A stretch of 44,113 bases of DNA, taken from positions 1 through 44,113 of the forward strand of contig JADHXR010000054.1 of assembly GCA_016782865.1 (NCBI GenBank), given 5' to 3'. The notes beneath the pieces were generated by a model that worked only from the letters and a program-made list of their open reading frames with translations, had not been told where the DNA came from and did no database searches. This DNA comes from Phycisphaerae bacterium (GTDB lineage Bacteria > Planctomycetota > Phycisphaerae > Sedimentisphaerales > Anaerobacaceae). The translations under genes and the position numbers were made by a program. Shown here one piece after another: positions 27,360-36,460 of this stretch (within the stretch, counting starts at the first letter, position 1; every line of letters begins with the position of its first letter).

Positions 27360-30292
27360 CAGTCTTTTCCAGGCGGCACGAGCCGTTTCAATTCTTCAAA
27401 CCAATTGAGCACCACGTTGATTCCAAGAGGTGTAGGTTCTTGGGGTTCTTGAATTATCAGGAACCGCCCATCGGGTGCGACGTCATAATTTCGCCATTGT
27501 ATGTGACGTTGATACTGTCCTTCGAACAATTCCTCAAAGCCGGTTATCCTGAACTCCGGCTCGGTCTCAAAGGTTGCGGCTATCATCTTGCGATTGCCAC
27601 GACCACTGCGATAGAATAACTCTTTACCGTTCCGTGACCACGCGGGTTGGTAACCACCTTGGTTCGAAATCATGGTCTTTGGGCCCGGGCCAGGATACGG
27701 CTCTACGTAAACCTCCCAGCGGCCTGACTCATCCCCGGCGTAGGCGACCCACCGGCCATCGGGTGACCAGACGCCCTGTCTTTGATTATGGTTCCTCTGG
27801 ATGAACGGCCGAAGATGATACTTTTCGTTCTGCTCCAGCAGGACCACGCATATGTCATTGCCCCACCTTGGATGATTCGGGTCATAATAGTCCCACCTGC
27901 TAACAAGCACTTCCTTACCGTCGGGCGAGCAGCATGAGAGCCGCCCCAAAATTCCTTCGAACGCTGCGAGCAATTCCGGCTCACCGCTGCCGGTCACGTT
28001 TTGCATGAACAGTTGAAACTTTCCAGCTTGGTATGACTGGAACACCGCCCACTTGCTGTCCGGGGTCCAAATTGGGTAATCGCTAATTCCATCGGACGTA
28101 AGCGGAGTTAGCGTGTGTCGTGTCAAGTCGTATATCCAAACGTCCCTGTTATCCCCATCCCTGATGCCAAAGGCCAGCCGCGTCCCATCGGGGGAAATCG
28201 TGACACTTATGTAGTTGTGTGGTGTCGCCGCCGGTAAGGTTTCAACGCGCCCATTTCTATCCACCCAGACCGGCGTTAGCTCAGTGCTGCGCGTCACGAC
28301 CGGAACATAGGCCAGCGATCCATTCCGGGAAATTGCGAAATGCGCCGAGCCGCTGCCGCCGGTCAAGACATCCGGAACGATAGGAACAGAGGAGCCAACC
28401 ACCTTGAGCCGCTCGATATCAAATCGTACTGCATACAGGGCCCCTGTACGAGCATAGACGATGTGCCCAGTAGTGGGCACATATCGTGCGTAGTGTCCAC
28501 TAAATAACTTGGTGCGCCGGTCTGTCTCCAATGAATACACCTCGATATCGGGTCCCCCTATGCATCGATTGGTAAAGAGCACTGCTTTTCCACCCGGCAG
28601 GACTTGCGGCCATAAATGCCCCCTCTCGCCCTTGTTCGGATCGGAGACGGTTAATTGCTCCAATCCTTCTCCAGAGGCAGAAATGCGCCAGAGGCCGCCC
28701 TCTTCGTGGGCGCCTAAGCCAGGCGTGAAAATTATGGTGTCGTCAGTTCCCCAACTCCCACCGCGGAATTGTATGCTGTCGCACAGGACAATAGGCCGCC
28801 CGCCCTTTAGGGATACCTTATTAAACGTCCTTTGGTAGTGATCGGAATATGCTATCCACTGGCCGTCCGGTGAAAAGAACGGGCTGACCGCGCCTTCAGT
28901 GCCCGGTAAGGGCTTCGCCTTGAATTTATCCAGCTCGCGCAAGTAGATTTTCCTTCTTGCGTCGTTAGCCTCTTCCACGTAAGCCAGGCGCCTGCCATCG
29001 GGCGACAGGGCCAGGATATGGTGGAAGGAGGCGTCTGTTGCAAGGTCTGTCTCCGGAGGAATGATAAAGCGAGTTGTGGGCTGGCTAAGTGGGGCAGAGC
29101 GCTTCAGATTCCAGGTTACGAGACTCGTCGCAATAGCACCGACCAATAGACAGACTACTGCCCACACCATCAATCGCCGCAGGCCCACAGGACGCATTTC
29201 TTCAACCGTCGGCACACTGACCGTAAGTGAAGTCAGTGTCTCGTCGATTTCGATGCGAGCATCTCCTATGTGCTGTAGCCGCCGGCGCGGATCCTTCTTA
29301 AGGCAATGACGCAGTAGAGACCGGATGTTCGCCGGCGTGCTCTGCGGCAGCGCCTGCCAATCCGGCTCGCGCTCGAGAATGCCAGCCAGCATGTCGGAAA
29401 TTGTCTCGCCCTCGAAGGGAACCCTGCCTGTCAGCATCTCGTACAGCACACATCCGAAAGACCAGATGTCGCTGCGCTTGTCGGTCGGTTTGCCGCGGGC
29501 CTGTTCCGGGCTCATATAAGCCGGCGTTCCAATCACCCGGCCAGGCTGGGTGACGGCGGTCGGCTTCTCTGAGGGTCCACCGCCGACAGTCTTGGCCAGG
29601 CCGAAGTCCAGCACCTTAACTCTGCCGTCAGGTGTGATTTTGATATTGCCGGGCTTGAGATCGCGGTGGATAACATCATGCTCGTGAGCTGCTGCCGCCG
29701 CCTCGGCTATCTGCAAAGCTATCGTTAATGCCTCTTGAAGCTTAAGCGGTCCCTTCGTTATTCGTTCAGCCAGTGTCTCGCCCGGAACGTATTCAAGCAC
29801 CAGATAGTCGGTGCCATCAGTCTGCTCAATGATGTCATGGATCACGCCGATGTTCGGGTGACTCAGTGAGGCTAACATCTTGGCCTCGCGCGTAAAACGC
29901 GTCCGGGCCCTTGAATCGGCCTGTAATTCAATCGGTATACTCTTGATAGCGACAAGGCGATCAAGCTTGGTGTCACGGGCCAGGTAGACGACTCCCATGC
30001 CTCCCCGGCCAATCATCTCTACTATTTCAAAGCTTCCGATTTTCCGGCCGACAAGATCCTGGCCCGACGCTGTCTCTTCAAAGTCATTCTCGTCTGCCTG
30101 CACGAGAGAATCGAACAAAGCATCGATCTTCTCAAGATTCTGCAACCTCTGTCTGAGCTGATGCTCAAGCTCAGGGTATTGTTTCACAAATTCATCTGTA
30201 TCAGGCTCCTGGCCATGCGACCGGGCATGGACAAACTGCTGTACGGCTTCTTCAATGGATTTATCCTGATTATCGCCAATTGGTTCGGCCAT
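27359..30292 (-). CDS. Transmembrane Ser/Thr kinase B with TolB/PD40 propeller sensor half
   Basis: The N-terminal 350 residues of this 977-residue protein closely follow kinase A: glycine loop GRGGMG (95-100), VAIK Lys 117, HRDLKPGN (about 209-216), DFGLAK and GTPAYMSPEQ. A membrane segment (LMVAVVCLLVGAIATSLV-like, about 375-395) follows. The rest is a WD40-like PD40 propeller: ILALSPDGRRLAYV, SPFFSPDGQWIAYS, SVTISPDGTRLAFG, YPIWTPDSKWAVFQ and GVWSPDGRWVAYAGD, ending with YDVAPDGRFLII. This half is unrelated to the TPR half of kinase A. The gene start overlaps the sigma B stop (TGATG), giving translational coupling. The kinase is predicted to be active, with the propeller outside the cytoplasm as a ligand or protein sensor, which is inference. 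Confidence 0.9.
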   Translation of the reverse strand: MAEPIGDNQDKSIEEAVQQFVHARSHGQEPDTDEFVKQYPELEHQLRQRLQNLEKIDALFDSLVQADENDFEETASGQDLVGRKIGSFEIVEMIGRGGMGVVYLARDTKLDRLVAIKSIPIELQADSRARTRFTREAKMLASLSHPNIGVIHDIIEQTDGTDYLVLEYVPGETLAERITKGPLKLQEALTIALQIAEAAAAAHEHDVIHRDLKPGNIKITPDGRVKVLDFGLAKTVGGGPSEKPTAVTQPGRVIGTPAYMSPEQARGKPTDKRSDIWSFGCVLYEMLTGRVPFEGETISDMLAGILEREPDWQALPQSTPANIRSLLRHCLKKDPRRRLQHIGDARIEIDETLTSLTVSVPTVEEMRPVGLRRLMVWAVVCLLVGAIATSLVTWNLKRSAPLSQPTTRFIIPPETDLATDASFHHILALSPDGRRLAYVEEANDARRKIYLRELDKFKAKPLPGTEGAVSPFFSPDGQWIAYSDHYQRTFNKVSLKGGRPIVLCDSIQFRGGSWGTDDTIIFTPGLGAHEEGGLWRISASGEGLEQLTVSDPNKGERGHLWPQVLPGGKAVLFTNRCIGGPDIEVYSLETDRRTKLFSGHYARYVPTTGHIVYARTGALYAVRFDIERLKVVGSSVPIVPDVLTGGSGSAHFAISRNGSLAYVPVVTRSTELTPVWVDRNGRVETLPAATPHNYISVTISPDGTRLAFGIRDGDNRDVWIYDLTRHTLTPLTSDGISDYPIWTPDSKWAVFQSYQAGKFQLFMQNVTGSGEPELLAAFEGILGRLSCCSPDGKEVLVSRWDYYDPNHPRWGNDICVVLLEQNEKYHLRPFIQRNHNQRQGVWSPDGRWVAYAGDESGRWEVYVEPYPGPGPKTMISNQGGYQPAWSRNGKELFYRSGRGNRKMIAATFETEPEFRITGFEELFEGQYQRHIQWRNYDVAPDGRFLIIQEPQEPTPLGINVVLNWFEELKRLVPPGKD

Positions 30293-30906
30293 CAGACTGC
30301 CTCAAAAGCGCCGGTCAACGCTGCCATCGCACGAGAAAACAGCATTCTTGCGGCATCGGCGCTCCTGCCTAATTTGTCCCCTATCTCTCTGTAGGAAAGC
30401 CCCTCGATTTTAGTCAGGACAATAACTTGTCTGTATTCAGGTTTCAGTGCGTCTATCGCCTTGGCAAGCTTATCTAACTCCTCCCTTTTTGACATTATAG
30501 CGCTCGGCGTGGTAGTGACAACGGCGTCCAAAGCTGCGACAACGCTATCCTCAGCGGTTGGCCTATAGCCGACGAGTTGAACTTCTTTACGAATATCGCG
30601 CTTATTCGCATGCAATCGCTGTAAATGCCCCCGAAGCCTGTTCTCAGCGATTCTCGACAGCCACCGCAGGAAATCCCCCTCGGTCTTGTATGTGAAGTTT
30701 CCTAAATCCTTCAGGGCAGACATAAGAACATCCTGGACCAAATCCATGGATTCCAGTTTGGAGCGGAGTTCCCTGCCCATACGAAGCCGTACTATCCAGA
30801 GCACCCGCGCGCCATAGACCTTGCATAGTCGGTTTAAAGCTGACTCATCGCCGTCTTGCGCCAGCGCAACCAAATGCCGAGTCCTGTCATCAACGGTAAG
30901 TCTCAT
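30292..30906 (-). CDS. ECF-type sigma factor B, paired with kinase B
   Basis: The product has 204 residues, the same length as sigma A. Regions 2 and 3 are almost unchanged (SMDLVQDVLMSALKDLGNF; FLRWLSRIAENRLR). The region 4 helix-turn-helix reads EIGDKLGRSADAARMLFSRA, against EIGERLGKSSEAVRKLVSRA in sigma A. About half of all differences lie in the last 28 residues, including the predicted recognition helix. The -35 preference may therefore differ from sigma A. The ATG at 30906 has the same double ribosome site as in unit A (AGAGG 10 nt before, and GGAGG touching the ATG). It overlaps the kinase B start. Confidence 0.92.
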   Translation of the reverse strand: MRLTVDDRTRHLVALAQDGDESALNRLCKVYGARVLWIVRLRMGRELRSKLESMDLVQDVLMSALKDLGNFTYKTEGDFLRWLSRIAENRLRGHLQRLHANKRDIRKEVQLVGYRPTAEDSVVAALDAVVTTTPSAIMSKREELDKLAKAIDALKPEYRQVIVLTKIEGLSYREIGDKLGRSADAARMLFSRAMAALTGAFEAV

Positions 30907-30943
30907 CCTCCACTATCCTCTAAGAATGAAAGATTCCACATAG

Positions 30944-30972
30944 ATCTTACCAATTCTCGAAAAAATTTGCAA
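30944..30972 (-). promoter_or_regulatory. Predicted housekeeping promoter of the sigma B-kinase B operon
   Basis: On the minus strand TTGCAA (30972-30967) and TAAGAT (30949-30944) are 17 nt apart. The pair and spacing are conserved with unit A, with one base change in the -10 box. Confidence 0.5.
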
Positions 30973-31016
30973 CAAAGTCGTTCGGTCGCTCCTTTTTTCT
31001 TGCTTATAAGAGTAGG
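30973..31016. promoter_or_regulatory. Conserved core of the divergent intergenic region, unit B
   Basis: This block has gctccttttttcttgcttat and the palindrome cttataag, as in unit A. Directly after agagtagg the sequence becomes unrelated to unit A, so the leader of the plus-strand gene has been exchanged. A regulatory role is inferred from conservation only. Confidence 0.4.
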
Positions 31017-31144
31017 ACCAACTGGTCAGAAGAGCCGGTTCTTCGGAAAAATCGTTGTTCTTAAGCACGCGTCATAAGGTGTACGGCGCGAGAATATTAA
31101 CAGCCTCCTGTTTGTGCAGGGGCAAGTTTTGAAAGGGTAGAGAA

Positions 31145-32821
31145 ATGAAATGGTTAAATGGTTCAAAAATCGAAATGGTTTTGGTTGCATTTGTGGCTGC
31201 TATTGTGCTTGGCGATGGTGGATCCGCGAAGGCAGATTTCACCATCGGCACGCCCACGAATCTGGGGCTGCCGATCTGGTCCTCAGGCCATGATCCACAA
31301 GGGTGCTGCTTCTCACGTGACGGGCTGGAGCTGTACTTCGCCTCCACTCGGCCCGGTGGAGCAAGCGGCCCATACCCCATGTTTGACATATGGGTAGCCA
31401 CGCGAGAAACAGTAGATGCCCCCTGGGGAGAACCGGTGAACCTTGGGCCCAACGTCAATAGTTCAGCACAAGAGGTTACGCCGGCCATCTCACCCGACGG
31501 GCTTGAGCTTTATTTCACGTGGTACCACGACTATAAGATACGGGTGTGCAAACGCCCATCTAAACACGCGCCGTGGAGTAATCCCGAAGTTCTGGGACCA
31601 CCCTTCGGCGGCCATGAGGTTCGTTATCCTAAAGTGTCGGCCGATGGGCTCTCGCTCTACTTTGCTTCCCGCCGGCCCGGCGGATACGGTGGCGAGGACA
31701 TCTGGGTGTCAACTCGTGCCTCAACTTCCGATCCCTGGTCAGAACCCATTAATCTCGGTCCGAACGTTAATAGTAGCTTTAATGAGGTTGGTACGAGCAT
31801 CTCCTCCGATGGCCTTTGCCTTCTCTTCGACTCTAATCGGACCGACGGATACGGCGAGGTCGACATATGGGTAACGACCCGAACCACGACAGATGCTGAG
31901 TGGGGCCCACCGGTCAATTATCCCAACCTCAACATTTTCAATCGGTTTCCCGAGTTCTCCCCTGCGATTCAGAACTTCGCCCCTGCGATATCACCTGATG
32001 GCTCGGTGTTGTACTTTGACACTCCCCACGCCGTGTGGCAGTCTTCAATTACCCCAATCGTTGACCTCAACGGCGACGGAATTGTTGATTCTGTCGACAT
32101 GTGCATCATAGTTGACCACTGGGGTGAAGACTACTCCTTGTGTGACATTGGACCACCTCCGCTCGGCGACGGCCTCGTCGATGTCAAGGACCTGATCGTC
32201 CTGGCTGAGCACTTGTTCGAGGATGTGAACGATCCCACGCTGATAGCTCACTGGCCGTTGGACGAAGGACAGGGCAGTATAGCCTATAACAGCGTTGCCA
32301 ATTGCGATGGCACCTTAATGGGCGGCCCGGTTTGGCAACCTGACGGCGGTATCGTGGCTGGAGCCCTGCAATTTGACGGTATAGATGATTCTGTCGCTAC
32401 CGACCCCGTCTTGAGCCCGGCGGATGGAGAGTTCAGCGTGTTCGCCTGGGTCAAAGATGGCGCTCCAGGCCAAGTCCTTTTGTCGCAGACGTGGGTGGCG
32501 AATTGGCTGTGTACGGATTCAGTAGATGGTTACGCGATGACGGAGCTTAAGGGTTCCGGCCGGTCCAGTGGTGGTCATTTGTTATCAGAGACGAAGGTCA
32601 CCGACGGCACTTGGCACAGGATAGCTCTTGTGTAGGATGGCTCGTACAGGCATTTGTATGTCGATGGAGTTGAGGTTGCCAAGGACGCCGAATCGTTGTC
32701 CGGCTTGGAAGGCACCTACGGCGGCCTGTATTTCGGCGTCGGCAGCACTCTAGCCCCAGGTACCTATTTCTCCGGCCTGATCGACGATGTCCGCATCTAC
32801 AACCGGGCAGTGAAACCATAG
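31145..32821 (+). pseudogene. Exported PD40 propeller-dockerin-like-LamG protein B, with an internal amber codon
   Basis: The open frame stops at TAG 32633-32635 (496 residues), but the same frame continues to 32821 with DGSYRHLYVDGVEVAKD and YFSGLIDDVRIYNRAVKP, matching copy A to its last residue. Where copy A has AWDG, copy B has V-stop-DG, a single TGG-to-TAG type change that removes the last third of the LamG domain. The upstream part is intact: signal peptide (core MVLVAFVAAIVLG), five propeller repeats, dockerin-like loops (DLNGDGIVDSVDMC; GDGLVDVKDLIVLAEHL) and the first LamG strands. The propeller differs more from copy A than the LamG part does, especially in repeats 1-3. It may be a recent pseudogene, a truncated functional variant or a sequencing error. 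The gene is divergent from sigma B. Confidence 0.8.
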
Positions 32822-33129
32822 GAGCTGTTTTGCTTAAGGGACAAGCTCAAGGGCCGGCGGTCTGACACGCTGCCGGCCCTTTCAATTCACAACGCCGCTT
32901 TATCAGGGAGACATGCTCATTTCCACTTGTTCTTCGGCTTTCGGCCGTGGGTGCATTGTTCGAGGCTTGAAACGCACCCGATTATTGCTAAACTTGCCTC
33001 ATGGACAGCAGCGGCACGTATTGGTGAACTCTTCCGGCGCAGAATCATTCAAGCCGGAAGTATGAATGCTCTGTGTTTGAGATTCTATGGTATAGTGTTG
33101 TTTTTCAGACAAATTAGGAGAGCCACCTT
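32822..33129. other. Spacer after unit B and before the acylase gene
   Basis: The first 125 nt carry the terminator hairpin and the right edge of the duplication (homology with unit A ends near 32946 in ttcggccg). The remaining 180 nt are unique and should hold the promoter of the acylase gene. No convincing promoter boxes or small gene were found. Confidence 0.5.
32851..32879 (+). terminator. GC-rich hairpin after the propeller-LamG B gene
   Basis: This has the same 8-bp stem (gggccggc with gccggccc) and 13-nt loop as in unit A, followed by tttc. It lies about 30 nt after the original stop codon of the broken gene. Confidence 0.6.
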
Positions 33130-35901
33130 ATGAAAAAGTTTCTGACAGATCGAAAACGATTGGTCTTTGGTGTGATGTTCGTACTGGCGGTGAGTGGGAT
33201 TGCATTTGGCCGAGCCGCGCCCGAATATGGTCGCGTGGAACTTCTGCGCGATTCGTGGGGAGTGCCTAATGTCTTTGCCGGGACGGACAAGGGCGCCATG
33301 TACGGCCTGGGCTATGCCTGCGCGGAAGATCGGGGCTTTCAGATGCACTACTTCCTGCGCATGATGCAGGGTCGCATGGCCGAGGTGTTCGGCGATGTCG
33401 AGAAGCACAGGGCCGGCGGCACAGGCCACAAGACAACCCTCGAGCACGATCGCGTGATGCGCATGTTCGGATTTGCGCGGGCCGCCGACCGGGTTGTGCG
33501 GAACCTCGACCGTCAAAGCCAGGGCCTGCTCAAGGCCTACAGCGCCGGGGTCAACGACTACTTCGCCCAGCACGAAGAAGAGGAGCATTATCTGTTCGAC
33601 AAGATCTGTCTCGCGCGTGAAGCCTGGACGCCGACCGACTGCATTCTGTCATGGTGGCATTTCGCGCAGTTCTTCAGCAAGGACGGGCTGCGTGACACGC
33701 CGTCACTGGCACCCCAAGTGCCTCGCCCGGGCGGGCCCGGCATCTTTATCGACGATGACGCCGCGGTTGTCCACCGCGAAGACGTCTCGCAGCAATGGAT
33801 CGAGAAGGTCAACACCTGGATGCGCGATGCGGGGCTGACGCCCGGCGAGCCCCGAGGGCCTCAGAATCCCGATCCCAAATTCAGCCACGCCTGGGTCGTG
33901 GGTGGAAAGAAGACGACCACCGGTGCTTCGGTGCTGGTGAGCGACCCTCAGACTCCCGTGTGGAATCCGAGTCTTCTCTACGAGTTTCACATTAAGGGCG
34001 GCAGCTTCAATGTTCGGGGAGTCGGGGTGGCGGGCAGCCCTGTCATCCTGATCGGCTTCAACGAGCACGTCGCCTGGGGGGTGACCGCTCTCGGCGCCGA
34101 TCAGGCGGATATCTTCATCCTCGATACCGACTCGGCGCACCCGGATCAGTACCGCGTCGACGGCCAATGGCTGGACATGAACAAGCGGCAAGAATTGATC
34201 AAGGTCAAGGGAGCCGCACCGCAAGACATGGTCGTGCGCGAAACGATCTTCGGCCCGATTGCGTCTGAATTCGTGTGGCGCAATCCCGACCGGCAGGAGG
34301 TGGCGCTGTGCCGGATGCCCGTGGCGCAGACAGAGTCCGAGACTATTGAGGGCGCTCTGGCGATGATGCGGGCCGGTTCCTGCCAGGAGTTTGCCGCGGC
34401 GCTGCCCGGATGGAGCTTTCCGACGGCAAACTGTATCTTCGGTGACAGCCGTGGCAATATCGGCTATTGGTCGCTGGGGGCGCTGCCCGTGCGTTCGTCC
34501 CTGACCGGATTCGATGGGGGCCGGGCCCAGGACGGCTCCACGCGCAAGGGCATGTGGCGGGGCATGATCCCCTACGATATCCTGCCTCACTGCATGAACC
34601 CCAAACGTGGTTATCTCGTCACCGCCAACCACCGGACTATTCAATCCTTCTACAAAGTGCCCTTCGGCAATATGACCGGCTCGTCGGGTGACACGGACCG
34701 CGGACTTCGGGTCAAGGAGCGGATTGCCGAGCATCTGGCTGAAAACGATCGCTTTGCGCCGGAAGATGTTCTTGCGATCCATTACGACTCGGTAAACGTC
34801 TGGAAGCGCCAGATCGTTCACCTGGGATTGATGATCCTCGACAGGACGCCGGAGAAGCTCTCTCAGGATGCCAGAGAAGCACTGGGCTATCTGCGGCCCT
34901 GGCATGAAAATGGCGCCGAGACGGACCTGAGTGTGCCCGGCACGGAACTGGTTAACGAGATGAACGTGATCTTTCGCGGCGGTGTCTTCGGGCTAGTTCG
35001 CAAATATGGCGGCGGTGTCAGCGGGCTGGCCCGGTTCGCCAAGACCGTGAGCGGCCGATACGCAGCGAATCCCGCGGCGCCGGTGCCGGACGATGAGCGC
35101 ACCTTTGTCGATAAGGTCCTCGCCCAGGCGTGGACACGAACCCAGAATCGATACGGCGCCGACCGCGCCGCGTGGAATGCGCTGGCCCGCCAGGCCCTGT
35201 GCAAACAAACGCTCGGTTATATGGACGGCCTCGACGGCTTCGGCTCTCTCGACGAGCGAAATGATGTGCGCATGCCGCTGCTAAAGACAATTGACGGCAG
35301 CACGATACTTTCGCAGAAGGCGCAGTCATACACGCAATTCGTGCCGCTGCATGATGTCGACGCCTCGCTGTCTATACTGCCCATAGGCAGCTCGGAAAAT
35401 CCGAAGAGTCCGTATCGCTTCAGCACCTACAGTGACTGGGCCCAGGGACGGCTGCATCCGGCTCCGTTGTCCCGCGAGGCAGTCGAGAAGATTGCCGTGC
35501 TTCGTTCGACGTTGGGTCCCGAACCCCAGGTACGGCGACCCGAAACCGCCTCTCGAAGGGAGAACGCCGGCAGAGCGGCAACGCGGCCCGAGGAGTCGAG
35601 GCCACCGCTTCCCGGGAAAAAGCCCGATGATCCGACCCTCGAGGCGGCGATCCGCTACCTCAACCGTGCCGAACGAACCGAGCAAGAAGTTAAGGACAAG
35701 ATCGAGGAACTGCGCAGATATGTCAAAGGAGATGCGGGTCTCAAGGGCGAGCTTATCGAGGGCTTGAAGCTTTTCGTACACCTTATGAAAGAATCGCAAG
35801 CCGGGCGCATGCCAATCCGCTACGGCGCGCCCGCAACGCTCAAGCTCATCGACGGCTTTTATCGTGAATTGAGATCGTCTCCCGACTCGCCGCCAAGGTA
35901 G
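33130..35901 (+). CDS. Exported penicillin-acylase family amidohydrolase
   Basis: This 923-residue Ntn-hydrolase precursor starts at ATG 33130 after AGGAGAG, with a signal peptide (core LVFGVMFVLAVSGIAFG). The alpha part has VELLRDSWGVPNVFA and MYGLGYACAEDRGFQMH, both typical. The beta-chain start is likely Ser 252 in FSHAWVVGGKKTTTGASVL, corresponding to the SNNWVV motif where autocleavage exposes the nucleophile. GVAGSPVILIGFNEHVAWGVT and ANHRTIQSFY fit the substrate-site regions. Family members cleave amides such as penicillins, acyl-homoserine lactones or N-acyl amino acids, and the substrate here is not readable. After the usual family end (about residue 790) there is an extra Pro/Arg-rich and helical tail of about 130 residues that I do not recognise. 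The gene lies directly after the duplicated signalling units but appears independent. Confidence 0.87.
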   Translation: MKKFLTDRKRLVFGVMFVLAVSGIAFGRAAPEYGRVELLRDSWGVPNVFAGTDKGAMYGLGYACAEDRGFQMHYFLRMMQGRMAEVFGDVEKHRAGGTGHKTTLEHDRVMRMFGFARAADRVVRNLDRQSQGLLKAYSAGVNDYFAQHEEEEHYLFDKICLAREAWTPTDCILSWWHFAQFFSKDGLRDTPSLAPQVPRPGGPGIFIDDDAAVVHREDVSQQWIEKVNTWMRDAGLTPGEPRGPQNPDPKFSHAWVVGGKKTTTGASVLVSDPQTPVWNPSLLYEFHIKGGSFNVRGVGVAGSPVILIGFNEHVAWGVTALGADQADIFILDTDSAHPDQYRVDGQWLDMNKRQELIKVKGAAPQDMVVRETIFGPIASEFVWRNPDRQEVALCRMPVAQTESETIEGALAMMRAGSCQEFAAALPGWSFPTANCIFGDSRGNIGYWSLGALPVRSSLTGFDGGRAQDGSTRKGMWRGMIPYDILPHCMNPKRGYLVTANHRTIQSFYKVPFGNMTGSSGDTDRGLRVKERIAEHLAENDRFAPEDVLAIHYDSVNVWKRQIVHLGLMILDRTPEKLSQDAREALGYLRPWHENGAETDLSVPGTELVNEMNVIFRGGVFGLVRKYGGGVSGLARFAKTVSGRYAANPAAPVPDDERTFVDKVLAQAWTRTQNRYGADRAAWNALARQALCKQTLGYMDGLDGFGSLDERNDVRMPLLKTIDGSTILSQKAQSYTQFVPLHDVDASLSILPIGSSENPKSPYRFSTYSDWAQGRLHPAPLSREAVEKIAVLRSTLGPEPQVRRPETASRRENAGRAATRPEESRPPLPGKKPDDPTLEAAIRYLNRAERTEQEVKDKIEELRRYVKGDAGLKGELIEGLKLFVHLMKESQAGRMPIRYGAPATLKLIDGFYRELRSSPDSPPR

Positions 35902-36001
35902 AAAATGCCCTGGCCGGCCGAGTGGATGCAGAAGTATCCGCCGGGCCGTGAACAGGCGTGTTTTTTTCTATTGTCCGACAAAAATTGAACAGGTGAAGAA
36001 A

Positions 36002-36460
36002 ATGAGCAAATGCAATTACTCTCGGCGTACATTATTGAAGGCGATGGGACTCGGGGCGGTTACCATCCCGATAGCTGGATGCTCCGGTTCTCTGAGTTCA
36101 TTGGCGGGCAAGAGTAAACAACCGAACATCGTTCTGATCTTTGCCGATGACATGGGCTACGGTGCGCTTGTCAATCGTGCTTATCCCTCCACGGAGCAAA
36201 AATACCCGATACTCCTCCATCAAGAACTTCAAGGGCCTCATGCGGATCGGGAGAAGCAATGCGGACGAGCGGGGGCAAGCCACATCCCTTGTAAGCCGAG
36301 CACATCCGGGCAAGGGTGGTTCTGTCAAGAGGAATGTGATGGTCAATTACGTGAGAAACCTGTTGCACAGGCCGCAGACGTGCGATACGATCTGGCTTTG
36401 AATACCGGCATTGCTCGGGCCAGGCTATGCATCAGCGAATCGTGGTCAGAAGAGTCGTAG
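36002..36460 (+). pseudogene. Sulfatase remnant, N-terminal part only
   Basis: The ATG at 36002 has AGGTGA upstream and begins a Tat-type signal with a lipobox-like end (SRRTLLKAMGLGAVTIPIAG then C). Then comes QPNIVLIFADDMGYG, the universal start of sulfatases with the two calcium-ligand aspartates. Directly after, at about 36168, the sequence stops resembling a sulfatase, and the formylglycine motif C/S-x-P-x-R is absent. The rest of the open frame (to 36460) is Cys- and Gln-rich with no recognisable domain. A deletion joining the 5' end of a sulfatase gene to unrelated DNA explains this best. No sulfatase activity is expected. Confidence 0.75.

Larger units (their letters stand above)
26785..32946. 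repeat. Tandem segmental duplication, unit B
   Basis: Unit B (about 6.2 kb) repeats the gene order and edges of unit A directly, sharing the ggccg junction near 26785-26790. It differs by a 280-nt insertion of simple repeats after the left edge, by a different sensor half in the kinase, by a replaced leader before the exported-protein gene and by a nonsense codon in that gene. Confidence 0.85.

Noticed and set aside
32633-32635. Amber codon read as pyrrolysine or other recoding
   Set aside because: Copy A has Trp at this place and no recoding machinery or context is visible. A simple nonsense change or sequencing error is enough.
33703-34905. 400-codon minus-strand frame opposite the acylase gene
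   Set aside because: It overlaps a complete Ntn-hydrolase on the other strand and shows no motif or start signal.
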